Part shown: positions 17,608 through 26,922 of the stretch, in pieces
Numbering within the stretch: position 1 is the first letter of the stretch
Layout of the letters: each line of letters begins with the position of its first letter
DNA from: NVTR01 sp036480115
GTDB lineage: Bacteria > Pseudomonadota > Alphaproteobacteria > Rhodobacterales > Rhodobacteraceae
Reading direction: 5' to 3'
Assembly (NCBI GenBank): GCA_965224795.1
Contig: CBDDAE010000001.1
Coordinates: forward strand, 930,001-994,000
DNA length: 64,000 nucleotides
Notes under the pieces: generated by a model
Told to the model about the DNA's origin: nothing
Seen by the model: only the letters and a program-made list of their open reading frames with translations
The model's database searches: none
Position numbers and translations under genes: made by a program

Positions 17608-19269
17608 CTATCTGAATACAAAATCAGGGCCAAGTGCTGCACTGGCCACAAGAATCTGGTTGGTCCAATCAATCCCATCTTTATCAGTCGGAGCAGGATC
17701 ACTGGCATCAACATCCAACACGCTTAAAGCGGCGTCAAAACTGTCGGTCGAAATATCAAATCTTTCGGCCCAGTGGCCAACCATATCGCCGATGGTATTC
17801 ACGCCATCAGCAAGTGTCGCTAATATATTCTCGGTCACTCCGTTCCAGTCGTCATGGGAATAGCTTGCCAAACCGATCATCCCATTGATGGTCCGGGTAT
17901 CGGCCCAGTCTTCGGTTTTATCACTGTGGCCTGTGGGCGGACGAACCTGATGTTGGTTCCAACCTGAAGTGCCCAGCCGCCAGTCCATTTCCGAACCAGT
18001 GGGCGAAATTTCAGCACCTGTGGCGCGGTACAGCGCGGCAACATATTCAAACGGACGCCGCAGCTTATTGGCCGGCGTCGCTGCAAATTCTTCATGTTGT
18101 ACAATCGCACGTAAGGTCATCGCTATTTGGTCCGGCGCTGTTTGGTTGTCAAAGAACACCGCAAAAATTTGGTCATGATATTCCTTGGAAGGGTTTTCGA
18201 TACCCAACCGGCGCAACAGCTTTTTGGTTACAAACCGGGCTGTGCCCGGATGCGCCGCCAATATATCCAAAACCCCTTCACCATCTTCTGTGGGGCCTGA
18301 GAACGCAGGAAATTCACGGCCCAATATGCGTTTCTGATATGGGTCGTGCCAGGCTTCGACATAGTCAAATTCGCCAGAAGTCTTGGTATATTCGCCGTTG
18401 TCAAATTCCCTGCCGTCGCCAATCGACCAACCAGTCAATGCGCGCGCCACTTCATAGACATCACTGTCAATATAGCCGACCGCCTCGCCCTCCAGGGCAC
18501 CGGGGACCTGATCCCAGCGATCATACAGGTCATTGAAATAGCTATCTTGCCCCAATGTGTGCAGTTCCAACAATTCGCGGGCATAATTTTCATTGGCCGG
18601 GCTGGCAGAACTTTCGTCGTTATTCAGATAATGCAGCATCACCGGGGCATGCGCGGTATGCCCTAACAGGGTGCGAAAATTACCGAATGCGTTTTCGCGA
18701 AGCATGCTGTCATAGGCCGGATACAGCGCCGCAGTGGTTTCATCTTTCAGGGCGTTGACACTAAAATGTTCATGCCAGAACTGGGTGATAATTTCACGCA
18801 ACTGGGCTGGCGCGTGCACGGCCCGTATGAATGACGCAGCAATAACTTCATGTGCCGGACGCTCGCGCTCGCTGTAATCCATGGCCACGTCCCAATCCAG
18901 CAGCTTGACCATATCTTCCGGCAGCCTGTCCAGCCACTCAAGGCCGCGCCCTTCGGCAAGTGCCGGCCAGGTCTTGCCGTCACCTTCGTCGCCCGCCTCG
19001 TATTCTATCCATAATTTGGTTGCTGCAAATCGGGCGGACAAATCCGCGTCTTGGGCTGGCATTTGCAATTGTTTTTCCAGCCAGGCAGATTGACCAATCT
19101 GTGCCAATTCCGCCCGTGCATCCGGTGTCGTGCCATGCGTCAGGCGATTCAAAAATACCTGATCCGACAAGCCGTCGCCGGTAGCCGCAGTCGCGCGCAA
19201 AGGTCCGCTGGCAAGGCTGGCTATCGCCAATCCGGTCAGGGATTTATGAAACTCACGCCTGGTCAGCAT
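17608..19269 (-). CDS. DUF1800 domain protein, Tat-exported
   Basis: This 553-residue protein has a twin-arginine-like start (LTRREFHKSLTGLAIASLAS), indicating export. The DUF1800 body begins with DQVFLNRLTHGTTPDARAEL and contains FWHEHFSVNALKDE, NYARELLELHTLG and ALTGWSIGDG, all typical. The partner DUF1501 gene follows in the same operon. It may carry the partner through the Tat system, which would explain why that protein has no signal of its own (inference). The function of the family is not established. Confidence 0.88.
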   Translation of the reverse strand: MLTRREFHKSLTGLAIASLASGPLRATAATGDGLSDQVFLNRLTHGTTPDARAELAQIGQSAWLEKQLQMPAQDADLSARFAATKLWIEYEAGDEGDGKTWPALAEGRGLEWLDRLPEDMVKLLDWDVAMDYSERERPAHEVIAASFIRAVHAPAQLREIITQFWHEHFSVNALKDETTAALYPAYDSMLRENAFGNFRTLLGHTAHAPVMLHYLNNDESSASPANENYARELLELHTLGQDSYFNDLYDRWDQVPGALEGEAVGYIDSDVYEVARALTGWSIGDGREFDNGEYTKTSGEFDYVEAWHDPYQKRILGREFPAFSGPTEDGEGVLDILAAHPGTARFVTKKLLRRLGIENPSKEYHDQIFAVFFDNQTAPDQIAMTLRAIVQHEEFAATPANKLRRPFEYVAALYRATGAEISPTGSEMDWRLGTSGWNQHQVRPPTGHSDKTEDWADTRTINGMIGLASYSHDDWNGVTENILATLADGVNTIGDMVGHWAERFDISTDSFDAALSVLDVDASDPAPTDKDGIDWTNQILVASAALGPDFVFR

Positions 19270-19436
19270 TAGGGTGCTCCGAAATCATTAACATTGCCAG
19301 CCTATGCCATCTGGCTAAGGTACTGCAAGTATTCTGATTTTTGTCAGCAGAGTTCTGCTCGCCGTCAAATAAATCCGCCAATTGGTTGCAAAAGAACAAA
19401 AAGGGGTCAAAGTTAACACCCAGTCAGGAATCGCCC

Positions 19437-21605
19437 ATGCCCGAGACAACTCAACCAGTGCCACAAAAACCGGTGCCGCCCCGCGATAAGCTAGAGGGCG
19501 GCAAGCGTTTCGTGATGCATACCGAATTTACGCCAGCAGGCGACCAACCCACCGCAATAGCGGAACTGAAACAAGGCATATATGACGGCGACCAAAATCA
19601 GGTGCTATTGGGGGCCACCGGTACCGGCAAAACCTTCACCATGGCCAAGGTGATAGAAGAAACCCAGCGCCCCGCCATCATTTTAGCCCCCAACAAAACC
19701 CTGGCCGCCCAACTTTACGGTGAAATGAAAGGCTTTTTCCCCGACAACGCCGTGGAATATTTCGTGTCGTTCTACGACTACTACCAGCCCGAAGCTTACG
19801 TTGCACGATCTGACACTTTTATCGAAAAAGAAAGCCAGATCAACGAACAAATTGACCGTATGCGCCATTCGGCTACCCGCGCGCTTTTGGAGCGTGATGA
19901 CGTGATCATTGTGGCGTCAGTTTCCTGCATTTACGGCATCGGCTCGGTAGAAACCTACGGTGCCATGACATTGGATCTGGAGGCCGGCAAAGAATATGAC
20001 CAGCGCAAGATCATGGCCGATCTGGTCGCCCAGCAATATAAACGCAATGACGCGGCCTTTGTACGAGGATCGTTTAGGGTGCGTGGTGACAGTCTTGAGG
20101 TTTGGCCTGCCCACCTGGATGACCGCGCCTGGCGGCTGTCATTTTTTGGCGAAGAACTTGAAAACGTCACCGAATTTGATCCGCTGACCGGCGAAAAGAC
20201 CGACACGTTTGAACGCATCCGTATCTACGCCAATTCCCACTATGTGACACCAAAACCCACACTGAAACAGGCCCTTGTCAGCATCAAGAAAGAACTGCGA
20301 ATTCAACTGGATAAATTTGTTTCTGAGGGCAAATTGCTGGAAGCTCAGCGCCTGGAACAGCGCACCAACTTTGACCTTGAAATGCTGGATGCGGCCGGGT
20401 TTTGCAGCGGTATCGAAAACTATTCACGCTATCTGACGGGTCGCCAACCGGGCGAACCGCCGCCCACCCTGTTTGAATTCATTCCCGACAACGCCATTGT
20501 TTTCGCCGATGAAAGCCACGTCAGCGTCCCGCAAATCGGTGGCATGTACAAAGGTGACTTTCGACGCAAATTAACCCTGTCTGAACACGGTTTCCGGCTG
20601 CCCAGCTGCATGGATAACCGACCGCTGAAGTTTGAAGAATGGGACGCCATGCGCCCGCAATCGGTGTTCGTTTCTGCCACGCCGCAAAAATGGGAAATGG
20701 AACAATCCAGCGGCGTTTTCGTCGAACAGGTGATCCGCCCCACCGGTCTTTTGGACCCGGCCATTGAAATCCGTCCGGTTGAAATGCAGGTGGACGATCT
20801 GCTTGATGAAGTCCGCATCGTCGCCGCCAAAGGCATGCGCACCCTCGTCACCACCCTTACCAAACGCATGGCCGAGGATCTGACCGAATACATGCACGAA
20901 CAGGGCATCCGCGTGCGCTACATGCATTCCGATATAGACACGTTGGAACGCATCGAAATCCTGCGTGATTTGCGCCTTGGCACCTTTGACGTGCTGATTG
21001 GCATCAACCTATTGCGTGAAGGCCTCGACATCCCGGAATGCGGCCTCGTCGCCATTCTTGATGCCGATAAAGAAGGTTTCTTACGCTCCGAAACCTCGCT
21101 CATCCAAACCATCGGCCGCGCTGCGCGCAACGTTGACGGCCGCGTCATCATGTATGCCGACCGCATAACCGGGTCGATGGAACGCGCTCTGGCCGAAACT
21201 GACCGGCGGCGGGAAAAGCAAGAGGCCTATAATATCGAACACGGCATCACGCCGACCACGATCAAGAAGAATGTCGATGATGTACTGTCCGGCCTCTACA
21301 AAGGCGACACTGATCAGTCTCGCGTCACCGCCAAGATCGACAAGCCCCTGTTCGGGGAGAATTTGCAAACCCATCTGGACGGCTTGCGCACCGACATGCT
21401 GAAAGCCGCCGAGAACCTGGAATTCGAAGAAGCCGCGCGGTTAAGGGATGAAGTGAAACGGTTGGAGGCCGTGGAACTGGCCGTGGCCGATGACCCGATG
21501 GCACGGCAATACGCTGTAGCAGCGGCGAGTGAGGTTGCAGTGAAAGGCGCCGGTCGGAGTAAGGGTGGCAAGGCCGGGCAGAGGGGAAGATGGGGGAAGA
21601 GATAG
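19437..21605 (+). CDS. uvrB: UvrABC system protein B
   Basis: This 722-residue DNA-damage helicase is loaded by UvrA at lesions and recruits UvrC. Walker A is GATGTGKTFT, the beta-hairpin region FVSFYDYYQPEAYV is present, helicase motif VI reads QTIGRAARN, and a C-terminal UVR motif (LEFEEAARLRDEVKRLE) is present. The chosen ATG has an AGGAA ribosome site; an earlier non-ATG start would add 32 atypical residues. The C-terminal tail is Gly/Lys-rich. It is a single gene, divergent from the DUF1800 gene. Confidence 0.97.
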   Translation: MPETTQPVPQKPVPPRDKLEGGKRFVMHTEFTPAGDQPTAIAELKQGIYDGDQNQVLLGATGTGKTFTMAKVIEETQRPAIILAPNKTLAAQLYGEMKGFFPDNAVEYFVSFYDYYQPEAYVARSDTFIEKESQINEQIDRMRHSATRALLERDDVIIVASVSCIYGIGSVETYGAMTLDLEAGKEYDQRKIMADLVAQQYKRNDAAFVRGSFRVRGDSLEVWPAHLDDRAWRLSFFGEELENVTEFDPLTGEKTDTFERIRIYANSHYVTPKPTLKQALVSIKKELRIQLDKFVSEGKLLEAQRLEQRTNFDLEMLDAAGFCSGIENYSRYLTGRQPGEPPPTLFEFIPDNAIVFADESHVSVPQIGGMYKGDFRRKLTLSEHGFRLPSCMDNRPLKFEEWDAMRPQSVFVSATPQKWEMEQSSGVFVEQVIRPTGLLDPAIEIRPVEMQVDDLLDEVRIVAAKGMRTLVTTLTKRMAEDLTEYMHEQGIRVRYMHSDIDTLERIEILRDLRLGTFDVLIGINLLREGLDIPECGLVAILDADKEGFLRSETSLIQTIGRAARNVDGRVIMYADRITGSMERALAETDRRREKQEAYNIEHGITPTTIKKNVDDVLSGLYKGDTDQSRVTAKIDKPLFGENLQTHLDGLRTDMLKAAENLEFEEAARLRDEVKRLEAVELAVADDPMARQYAVAAASEVAVKGAGRSKGGKAGQRGRWGKR

Positions 21606-21675
21606 AGTAGGTTGAAATTATTTTTCAGTACTTCAATCAAACTTTGATCTTTCCCAGTAAACTGGTCAATCAATC

Positions 21676-22551
21676 TTAGTCGTGCTTCAAATAAAATTGA
21701 TTGTTTTTCGATTGCCCAACCAAAACATAGCCATTTTGCTTGAACACTCGCTGGCATCCCGGCTGAACGCTTTCAATAACGATCCTCTTGGGCAGAATTT
21801 CCGGTATCGCGGTTTCAAAAAATGGTACCAAAATCTTATCCTCGTGGCCTTCAACATCAATTTTCAATGCACTGATTTTTGTTAGCCGCTCTTGCTCAAT
21901 AATCGACTGTAATGTGCGGACCGGAAATTGCCCGTCGGTAGCTTCTTCAAGCCGTACTATTGCTAGATCATTTTTCCGAATCTTCAGGTTCGCCCGACCC
22001 GCTTTATCCGAAATTCCAGAGGTATAAACTGAGATGTTTTTAATATTTGACGCCTCCGCATTCCATTTTAGGCGCGCAGTCATGTTGGGGTTTGCATCAA
22101 TGCAAATTGTTTTCCCTTTGGGGCCGACACGTTTGGCAAGCGGCAAGGCATAAAGACCTATATTGCATCCGATATCGACGAAGGTATCGCCAGCATTCAA
22201 TCCTTTAAGCAAGAATTCGAGGTCAGGCTGATTATAATCCTCGCGCAATAGAAGGCCATATTCAACCAAATTGCTTCGTCCCTGAATGCGAAAAGTGCAG
22301 CCACGAAATTGTATATCAAGTGGTTTATTGCCACCCAACCCAACAATAAGACGTGTCAGGATTTTTCGCATATTGCCACGCGATAATAACGAATTGCGAG
22401 CAAACGCGATCAGTATCCGTTGGGTCAGATTTGGTGGATTTGCATCAATGCCATTGGCTAATTTATCTACTGTGCCCATCTGTTCCGGCTGGGTCAGATC
22501 ACGCCACGGATCGGTCACTTTTATATCGGTCCTTGCTATTTCCAGCATCAT
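21676..22551 (-). CDS. FkbM-family methyltransferase
   Basis: This 291-residue SAM-dependent methyltransferase has motif I in FVDIGCNIGLYALPLAKRVG and the conserved ISALKIDVEGHEDKIL typical of the FkbM domain. Such enzymes O-methylate sugars or small molecules; the substrate cannot be read here. The N-terminal region (LIAFARNSLLSRGNMRKIL) is variable. It is locally less GC-rich than uvrB, which may hint at transfer. A copy of the dispersed repeat sits immediately upstream of the start. Confidence 0.85.
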   Translation of the reverse strand: MMLEIARTDIKVTDPWRDLTQPEQMGTVDKLANGIDANPPNLTQRILIAFARNSLLSRGNMRKILTRLIVGLGGNKPLDIQFRGCTFRIQGRSNLVEYGLLLREDYNQPDLEFLLKGLNAGDTFVDIGCNIGLYALPLAKRVGPKGKTICIDANPNMTARLKWNAEASNIKNISVYTSGISDKAGRANLKIRKNDLAIVRLEEATDGQFPVRTLQSIIEQERLTKISALKIDVEGHEDKILVPFFETAIPEILPKRIVIESVQPGCQRVFKQNGYVLVGQSKNNQFYLKHD

Positions 22552-22552
22552 A

Positions 22553-22589
22553 GCAAGCCGTTGAGTGGGTTTTCAACCCACCATCCGCA
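22553..22589 (+). repeat. Dispersed hairpin repeat, copy A
   Basis: The core GCAAGCCGTTGAGTG is followed by the hairpin GTGGGTT-TTC-AACCCAC and then CATCCGCA. The same core and the same CACCAT(C/T)CG end recur at 42916 and 43546. It lies in the 5' leader of the FkbM gene, so the hairpin may affect that transcript. Confidence 0.65.
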
Positions 22590-22701
22590 GCAACAAAGTG
22601 CATCGCCAAGAACTTGGGAAGGGCGCATAACTGCCACCCCCTGGCAGAGGTCCGGGCGCTGTTCATACGGGGCACAGGACAAGAAGGGTCACAACCCCCT
22701 T

Positions 22702-23205
22702 TCAACCCCTTTCAACCCCCTGCAACATCACACTCCCCTGCTGCCAGCGTCCCTTGACCAAAAACCCCTTCCCCAGGATCTGCGGAAACTGCACCCGCCA
22801 ATCCAAAAACCGATCATTGCTCACCACACGCAGACCGTTCTTAATCGCAAAATCCAACAGCAATTCATCCGCCGTCGTCCCACTGGGCGCGATGACAACC
22901 CGGTCAACAGCTACACCAATTTTCGGCGCTACATGGCGCGCGTTTGCGTGACGATCCCACAGTTTGTAACCAACATTGGCATCAAAAAACACCATCGGGT
23001 TCAGGCCCCGCTCCTCCAGTGCCACCAGCACCCGGTTTAGCACCTGAACCGACGGTTCTCCGCCCCAATACATCACGTTTGAACCGTCCACGACGATGTG
23101 GATCTGCGCATCCAGTTGCGGCGCAGAGCGCTGTAACAACCGCCAGATCAAATACAAGAAAAGGCCAAGAACAATTGCGTAAATTAGTATGTCTTGCAGG
23201 GCCAT
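22702..23205 (-). CDS. Membrane-anchored NYN/Zc3h12a-like ribonuclease
   Basis: This 167-residue protein has one N-terminal membrane helix (ILIYAIVLGLFLYLIW, about 5-22) and a PIN/NYN nuclease domain. Acidic residues expected for metal binding appear in VVDGSNVMYW, FFDANVGY, TTADELLLD and VVSNDRFLDW. The order matches the Zc3h12a-like NYN family. It probably degrades RNA at the inner membrane. The stop lies in a short CTTTCAACCCC tandem repeat (about 22697-22722) that contributes the C-terminal residues. Confidence 0.8.
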   Translation of the reverse strand: MALQDILIYAIVLGLFLYLIWRLLQRSAPQLDAQIHIVVDGSNVMYWGGEPSVQVLNRVLVALEERGLNPMVFFDANVGYKLWDRHANARHVAPKIGVAVDRVVIAPSGTTADELLLDFAIKNGLRVVSNDRFLDWRVQFPQILGKGFLVKGRWQQGSVMLQGVERG

Positions 23206-23250
23206 GTCAGAGTTTTACAGACTTCATCGGTCAAATTGCTTAGTGCCACC

Positions 23251-23340
23251 CTAAATCAGCGGCACAATTGGCACACCGCACCCGGCCAGCAATAAACCCA
23301 GGCCAACAGTCAAAGCGATCCGCAACATATTCATGTTCAT
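23251..23340 (-). CDS. Very small lipoprotein (29 aa)
   Basis: A signal peptide ends in the lipobox LLLAGC at about residues 17-22, leaving only a seven-residue mature part after the cysteine (GVPIVPLI). Its ATG overlaps the TGA of the rhodanese gene (ATGA), so translation is probably coupled, which supports it as a real gene. It has the size of entericidin-type or other tiny lipoproteins, but I see no family match. It would be anchored to a membrane facing the periplasm. Confidence 0.6.
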   Translation of the reverse strand: MNMNMLRIALTVGLGLLLAGCGVPIVPLI

Positions 23341-23924
23341 CCGCCCACCACCGTCAGCCCCAGCATCCGCCAAACCTGCATGCCGCCGCGATAATAGGAA
23401 ATCCGCTCGGCGGGATAGCCAGCTTCAATCATCCGCCGGATCGCTGTTGGCGATTGGCCACACCACATGCCATTACAAAACAGCGCCACAGGTTTAGCAT
23501 CTTCACAATCCCAACCATCAAAATCTATCTCGCAACCCAGTTCACCCATCCGGTCAGCAGCTTCGGTGAACGGGATGGAAACCGCGCCAGGAATGGTGCC
23601 GCCCTGGAACCATTTTGGCGTTCGGCTATCTACGACAATCGCATCCGGGTCCTGCAACATGGCCAGTATTTCCAGCTCACCAATGGTGCTAACGCCTTCG
23701 GCCGGGCTCATGGGTTGAATGCAAAATGCCGGACAGGGGCGCGACGTGCGGGCCCAATCAGGTGAAATGACATTGGCGTTGTCCTGAATCCGCGATATTT
23801 CAACCGGGCCTTTGGCCGTAGGCACCGAAACGCCGGCCACATCACGGCTGATATTAACCGCCTCTTGGGCAATGGCTGGCATGGAAATGAATATTAAGGC
23901 GGCAAGACTTAGCAAAAATCGCAT
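23337..23924 (-). CDS. Exported rhodanese-domain protein
   Basis: The protein is 195 residues from the ATG that gives a clean signal peptide (MRFLLSLAALIFISMPAIAQ). A longer start would place 20 basic residues before it. The C-terminal half is a rhodanese/Cdc25 fold with AIVVDSRTPKWFQGGTIPGA and the active loop LFCNGMWCGQS. The first Cys is the expected sulfur carrier, and a second Cys lies four residues on. Periplasmic rhodaneses of this kind take part in sulfur transfer or redox defence. The gene is followed by a coupled lipoprotein gene. Confidence 0.82.
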   Translation of the reverse strand: MRFLLSLAALIFISMPAIAQEAVNISRDVAGVSVPTAKGPVEISRIQDNANVISPDWARTSRPCPAFCIQPMSPAEGVSTIGELEILAMLQDPDAIVVDSRTPKWFQGGTIPGAVSIPFTEAADRMGELGCEIDFDGWDCEDAKPVALFCNGMWCGQSPTAIRRMIEAGYPAERISYYRGGMQVWRMLGLTVVGG

Positions 23925-23990
23925 TTTGGGTTTCCCTTTAAGTGTTGGCTTGCCTTTGCCTAGCATGCCCGTCAGTGATTTCAACCTACC

Positions 23991-24398
23991 CTATCGGACA
24001 ACATGCACCGCGCATTTTGCATGGCGCACCACACGTGCTGCTGTGGAGCCCAGAAAATAGTCCTGAATTCCCGGTTGATGCGACGCCACCACTATGCAAT
24101 CGACCCCGTTTGCTTGGGCAAAATCGGTGATCGCACGCCCGGCTGAACCATTGATCAGTTCCGCACTAACATCCTTTACACCGCCCAACTCTGCTACCAG
24201 CGCTGCCTGGGCCTCCTTGCGACCCACTTCCCGCAACTCGTCTGGTACGGCATGGGCAGCATAATTTGGGATCGGTTCAATCGCATGCACCGCCGTAATT
24301 TTTCCACCCTCAGCTTTCAAAAACCGGGCTGTCTTCAGGGCAATAGTGGTGTTTGGCCGGTGATCTAAAGCGATCGGCACAAGAATATGTTTATACAT
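23991..24398 (-). CDS. Universal stress protein (UspA family)
   Basis: This 135-residue protein has the Usp fold: KHILVPIALDH at the N-terminus, VHAIEPIPNYA after the first helix, and the C-terminal nucleotide-binding signature VVASHQPGIQDYFLGSTAARVVRHAKCAVHVVR, a variant of G-2x-G-9x-GS. It probably binds ATP. It is a single-domain protein, likely dimeric and cytoplasmic, and may be co-transcribed with the rhodanese gene 66 bases downstream. Confidence 0.9.
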   Translation of the reverse strand: MYKHILVPIALDHRPNTTIALKTARFLKAEGGKITAVHAIEPIPNYAAHAVPDELREVGRKEAQAALVAELGGVKDVSAELINGSAGRAITDFAQANGVDCIVVASHQPGIQDYFLGSTAARVVRHAKCAVHVVR

Positions 24399-24484
24399 TG
24401 TGTATCCTCCATTCTCTATGAACTTAGGATAGCAGTACTCCGACTACGCCACTTTGAGATGGGTCAAACTGCCTGGATTTTTTT

Positions 24485-24805
24485 TCAGCTGTAGCTGGTC
24501 ACAACATCATACATCACCGGCGCAAAGCTTTTGCTCAGCTCATTGATGCGCTGGTTGCGGATAATCATCTCATCGCTGCGCAACATGGCCTGAAAATCTT
24601 CGCGCGCGCGCCACTGCGAATAATTGGCTATCCGGGTGCGCGCATCGTTCACATGGATGGCCGATCCAATAAAACCCGGCTGATTGCTGATCACATCCGT
24701 ACAGGCGCTGGCCAGCTCATCCAATAGTTCTTGGCAGGTCGCCGGTGTCACTTCAAAAGTGGTAATAACGGTTTGGTGGCTGTGATCTTTGGAAATATTC
24801 AGCAT
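24485..24805 (-). CDS. Antibiotic biosynthesis monooxygenase (ABM) domain protein
   Basis: This 106-residue protein has a ferredoxin-like ABM fold, seen from VITTFEVTPATCQELLDELAS, the centre QPGFIGSAIHVNDARTRIANYSQW and the tail of the domain. Members are cofactor-free monooxygenases or heme-degrading enzymes, and often of unknown role. No genes for a biosynthetic pathway are adjacent. It is probably a small cytoplasmic dimer. Confidence 0.8.
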   Translation of the reverse strand: MLNISKDHSHQTVITTFEVTPATCQELLDELASACTDVISNQPGFIGSAIHVNDARTRIANYSQWRAREDFQAMLRSDEMIIRNQRINELSKSFAPVMYDVVTSYS

Positions 24806-24847
24806 CTTTCGCCTCCTGATATCCGCAATCTAACACAGAATCCCTGT

Positions 24848-26788
24848 TCAATAAAACAGCTGCATCATCACCATCAACACGGTCAGAAAGATCACTGTCA
24901 TAATGCCCCCTGCCCGAAAGAAATCTGCCACTTTGTAATGACCGGGCCCCATGATCAGCGCGTTCACCTGATGGGTTGGCAACAGGAACGAATTTGATGT
25001 TGCCAGCGCCACAGTCAGCGCGAACACCCCCGGGTCAGCCCCGGCGCGAATGGCGATGGAAATCGCCAGTGGCACCAGTAAAACCGTCGCCCCGACATTG
25101 GACATCACCAGCGTAAACGCTGTTGCAAGCACAGCGATAACCAACTGCAATTGCCAAATTGCAACTTCACCCAATGCACCTAATATCTGATCAGCGATCC
25201 ATGCCGCCGTGCCCGAACTTTCAACGGCACGCCCCAGCGGGATCAGACTGGCCAACAGGAACACAGTTTTCCAACTGACGGCTGAATAGGCTTCGTCCGG
25301 CTCCAGCACACCACTGATAATGATACCCAAAGCACCAACCAACAACGCCACCGAAAGGCGCAAGTCAGTGAACAAAACAAGCCCCATGGCGATGGCGAAA
25401 AACACCAGCGCATGCACCACTTTATTGGTGCGAACCTCTTCATGGGGATGTTCAGTGGTAACGACGATGTTGTTATTATTGCGAAACCGGTCAAGGCTGG
25501 TCCAGTCGGCAAATATCAAAACCGTGTCACCGGCGGCAAACTTAACACTGCGCACATCATGACCTTCGCGAAACACTTCGCCACCGCGAATGATCGACAG
25601 GGTGGAAACCCCATGTTGCGCCCGCAGTCGGAAAGTACGGGCACTTTCACCCACCAGTGGTGAAGTCGGGGAGATCACCACTTCCGCCAAACCAGAACTT
25701 GTGGGCGACAGTAATTCGGCGAACGCGTCCAGATCCCGTTTAAGGTCCAGCCCATAAATTTTACAAAACGCATCCACCGCGCCGCGTTCCCCGACCAGCG
25801 CCAGAACATCCGCCGCCTGAACCTCAAGCAACGGCGACAACCCGCCAGACCCCATCCGCAATTTGCGACCAGAGGTCACAGCAATGGTTCGCACGCCGTG
25901 TTCGGTTTCAAATCCATCCAGAACTTTCCCGATCAACCCGGAAGAAGACGGCACATAAATTTCCGCGAAAATATAATCAATATGGTAGGCGTCTTTAAAA
26001 TATTCACCAGTGGTGCGTTCAGCGTGGGAGACGTCTTTGCCCTTTGGCAAAACATACGGACCCAGCAGCACGAAATACAAGATACCCGACACGATCAGGG
26101 CCAGCCCGATTGGCGTTACCGCAAACAGTCCAAACGGATCAATCTGTTGATCCGCCGGCAGCGCCGAATTGGCGTTTATAATCAGATCATTCAAAAGGAT
26201 CAGCGGGCTGGAACCGACCATGGTAATGGTGCCGCCCAGAATGGCGCAAAACCCCATCGGCATCAAAAGCCGCGACATCGGGATGCGTGAGCGCGTTGAA
26301 ATACGCTGCACTACCGGCAGGAACAATGCCGCCGCGCCAACGTTTTGCATGAACCCGGAAATGACGCCAACAGTACCCGATATTAGCGGAATGATCCGCT
26401 TTTCTGTGGTGCCGCCAACCTTCATCATCCGCCGGGCGACAATGTTCATGATACCTGTCTTGTCCAATCCGGCGCCAATGATCATCACCGCGATGATTGA
26501 AATAACCGCGTTGGATGAAAACCCATCAAACAGCCCGTTTATATCCACCAGGCCTTCACTAAGCCCCATCACCGGGGCCATAATCGACGACAGTCCAAGC
26601 ATCACCATAATGGTGAGTGCGGCCACATCTATTGGTATGACTTCAAAAGCAAAAAGGAAAACGGTGAGCAGCAGCAGCGACAGCACCCAGGCAATTTCAA
26701 TCGACGGTGCAATACTGGCCAGACTCCAACCCAAAACCAAAAATACAAGGGCAGCAATGCCGACCAGATAGACCCGCTTATTCATCAT
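24848..26788 (-). CDS. SLC13/DASS-family permease with RCK domains
   Basis: This 646-residue inner-membrane transporter has about ten helices split around a cytoplasmic insert (about 290-440). The insert shows two TrkA-C-like modules (EVQAADVLALVGERGAVDAF and VKFAAGDTVLIFADW). The C-terminal SNVGATVLLVPLAISIA and the N-terminal LFDGFSSNAVISIIAVMIIGAG are typical of anion/Na symporters for sulfate, dicarboxylates or similar. The ligand is unknown. Genes with this TrkA-C insert are often annotated as sulfur-compound transporters. Confidence 0.88.
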   Translation of the reverse strand: MMNKRVYLVGIAALVFLVLGWSLASIAPSIEIAWVLSLLLLTVFLFAFEVIPIDVAALTIMVMLGLSSIMAPVMGLSEGLVDINGLFDGFSSNAVISIIAVMIIGAGLDKTGIMNIVARRMMKVGGTTEKRIIPLISGTVGVISGFMQNVGAAALFLPVVQRISTRSRIPMSRLLMPMGFCAILGGTITMVGSSPLILLNDLIINANSALPADQQIDPFGLFAVTPIGLALIVSGILYFVLLGPYVLPKGKDVSHAERTTGEYFKDAYHIDYIFAEIYVPSSSGLIGKVLDGFETEHGVRTIAVTSGRKLRMGSGGLSPLLEVQAADVLALVGERGAVDAFCKIYGLDLKRDLDAFAELLSPTSSGLAEVVISPTSPLVGESARTFRLRAQHGVSTLSIIRGGEVFREGHDVRSVKFAAGDTVLIFADWTSLDRFRNNNNIVVTTEHPHEEVRTNKVVHALVFFAIAMGLVLFTDLRLSVALLVGALGIIISGVLEPDEAYSAVSWKTVFLLASLIPLGRAVESSGTAAWIADQILGALGEVAIWQLQLVIAVLATAFTLVMSNVGATVLLVPLAISIAIRAGADPGVFALTVALATSNSFLLPTHQVNALIMGPGHYKVADFFRAGGIMTVIFLTVLMVMMQLFY

Positions 26789-26922
26789 ATTTTTGCCCCG
26801 CCCGCGCTGTTGGACTCATAGGTTACGGGATTTTTGTGAGTTTTCATAAGCTAAGTTTAACATTCGGGTCGATCCGTCGCATTCATGTTTCACTATATAG
26901 CTGAATTGGATAGGGTCTTGCC

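Noticed and set aside
22697..22722. CRISPR-like or regulatory tandem repeat (CTTTCAACCCC)
   Set aside because: There are only two to three short units without spacers, lying in the end of the NYN nuclease frame. It looks like a small slippage repeat.
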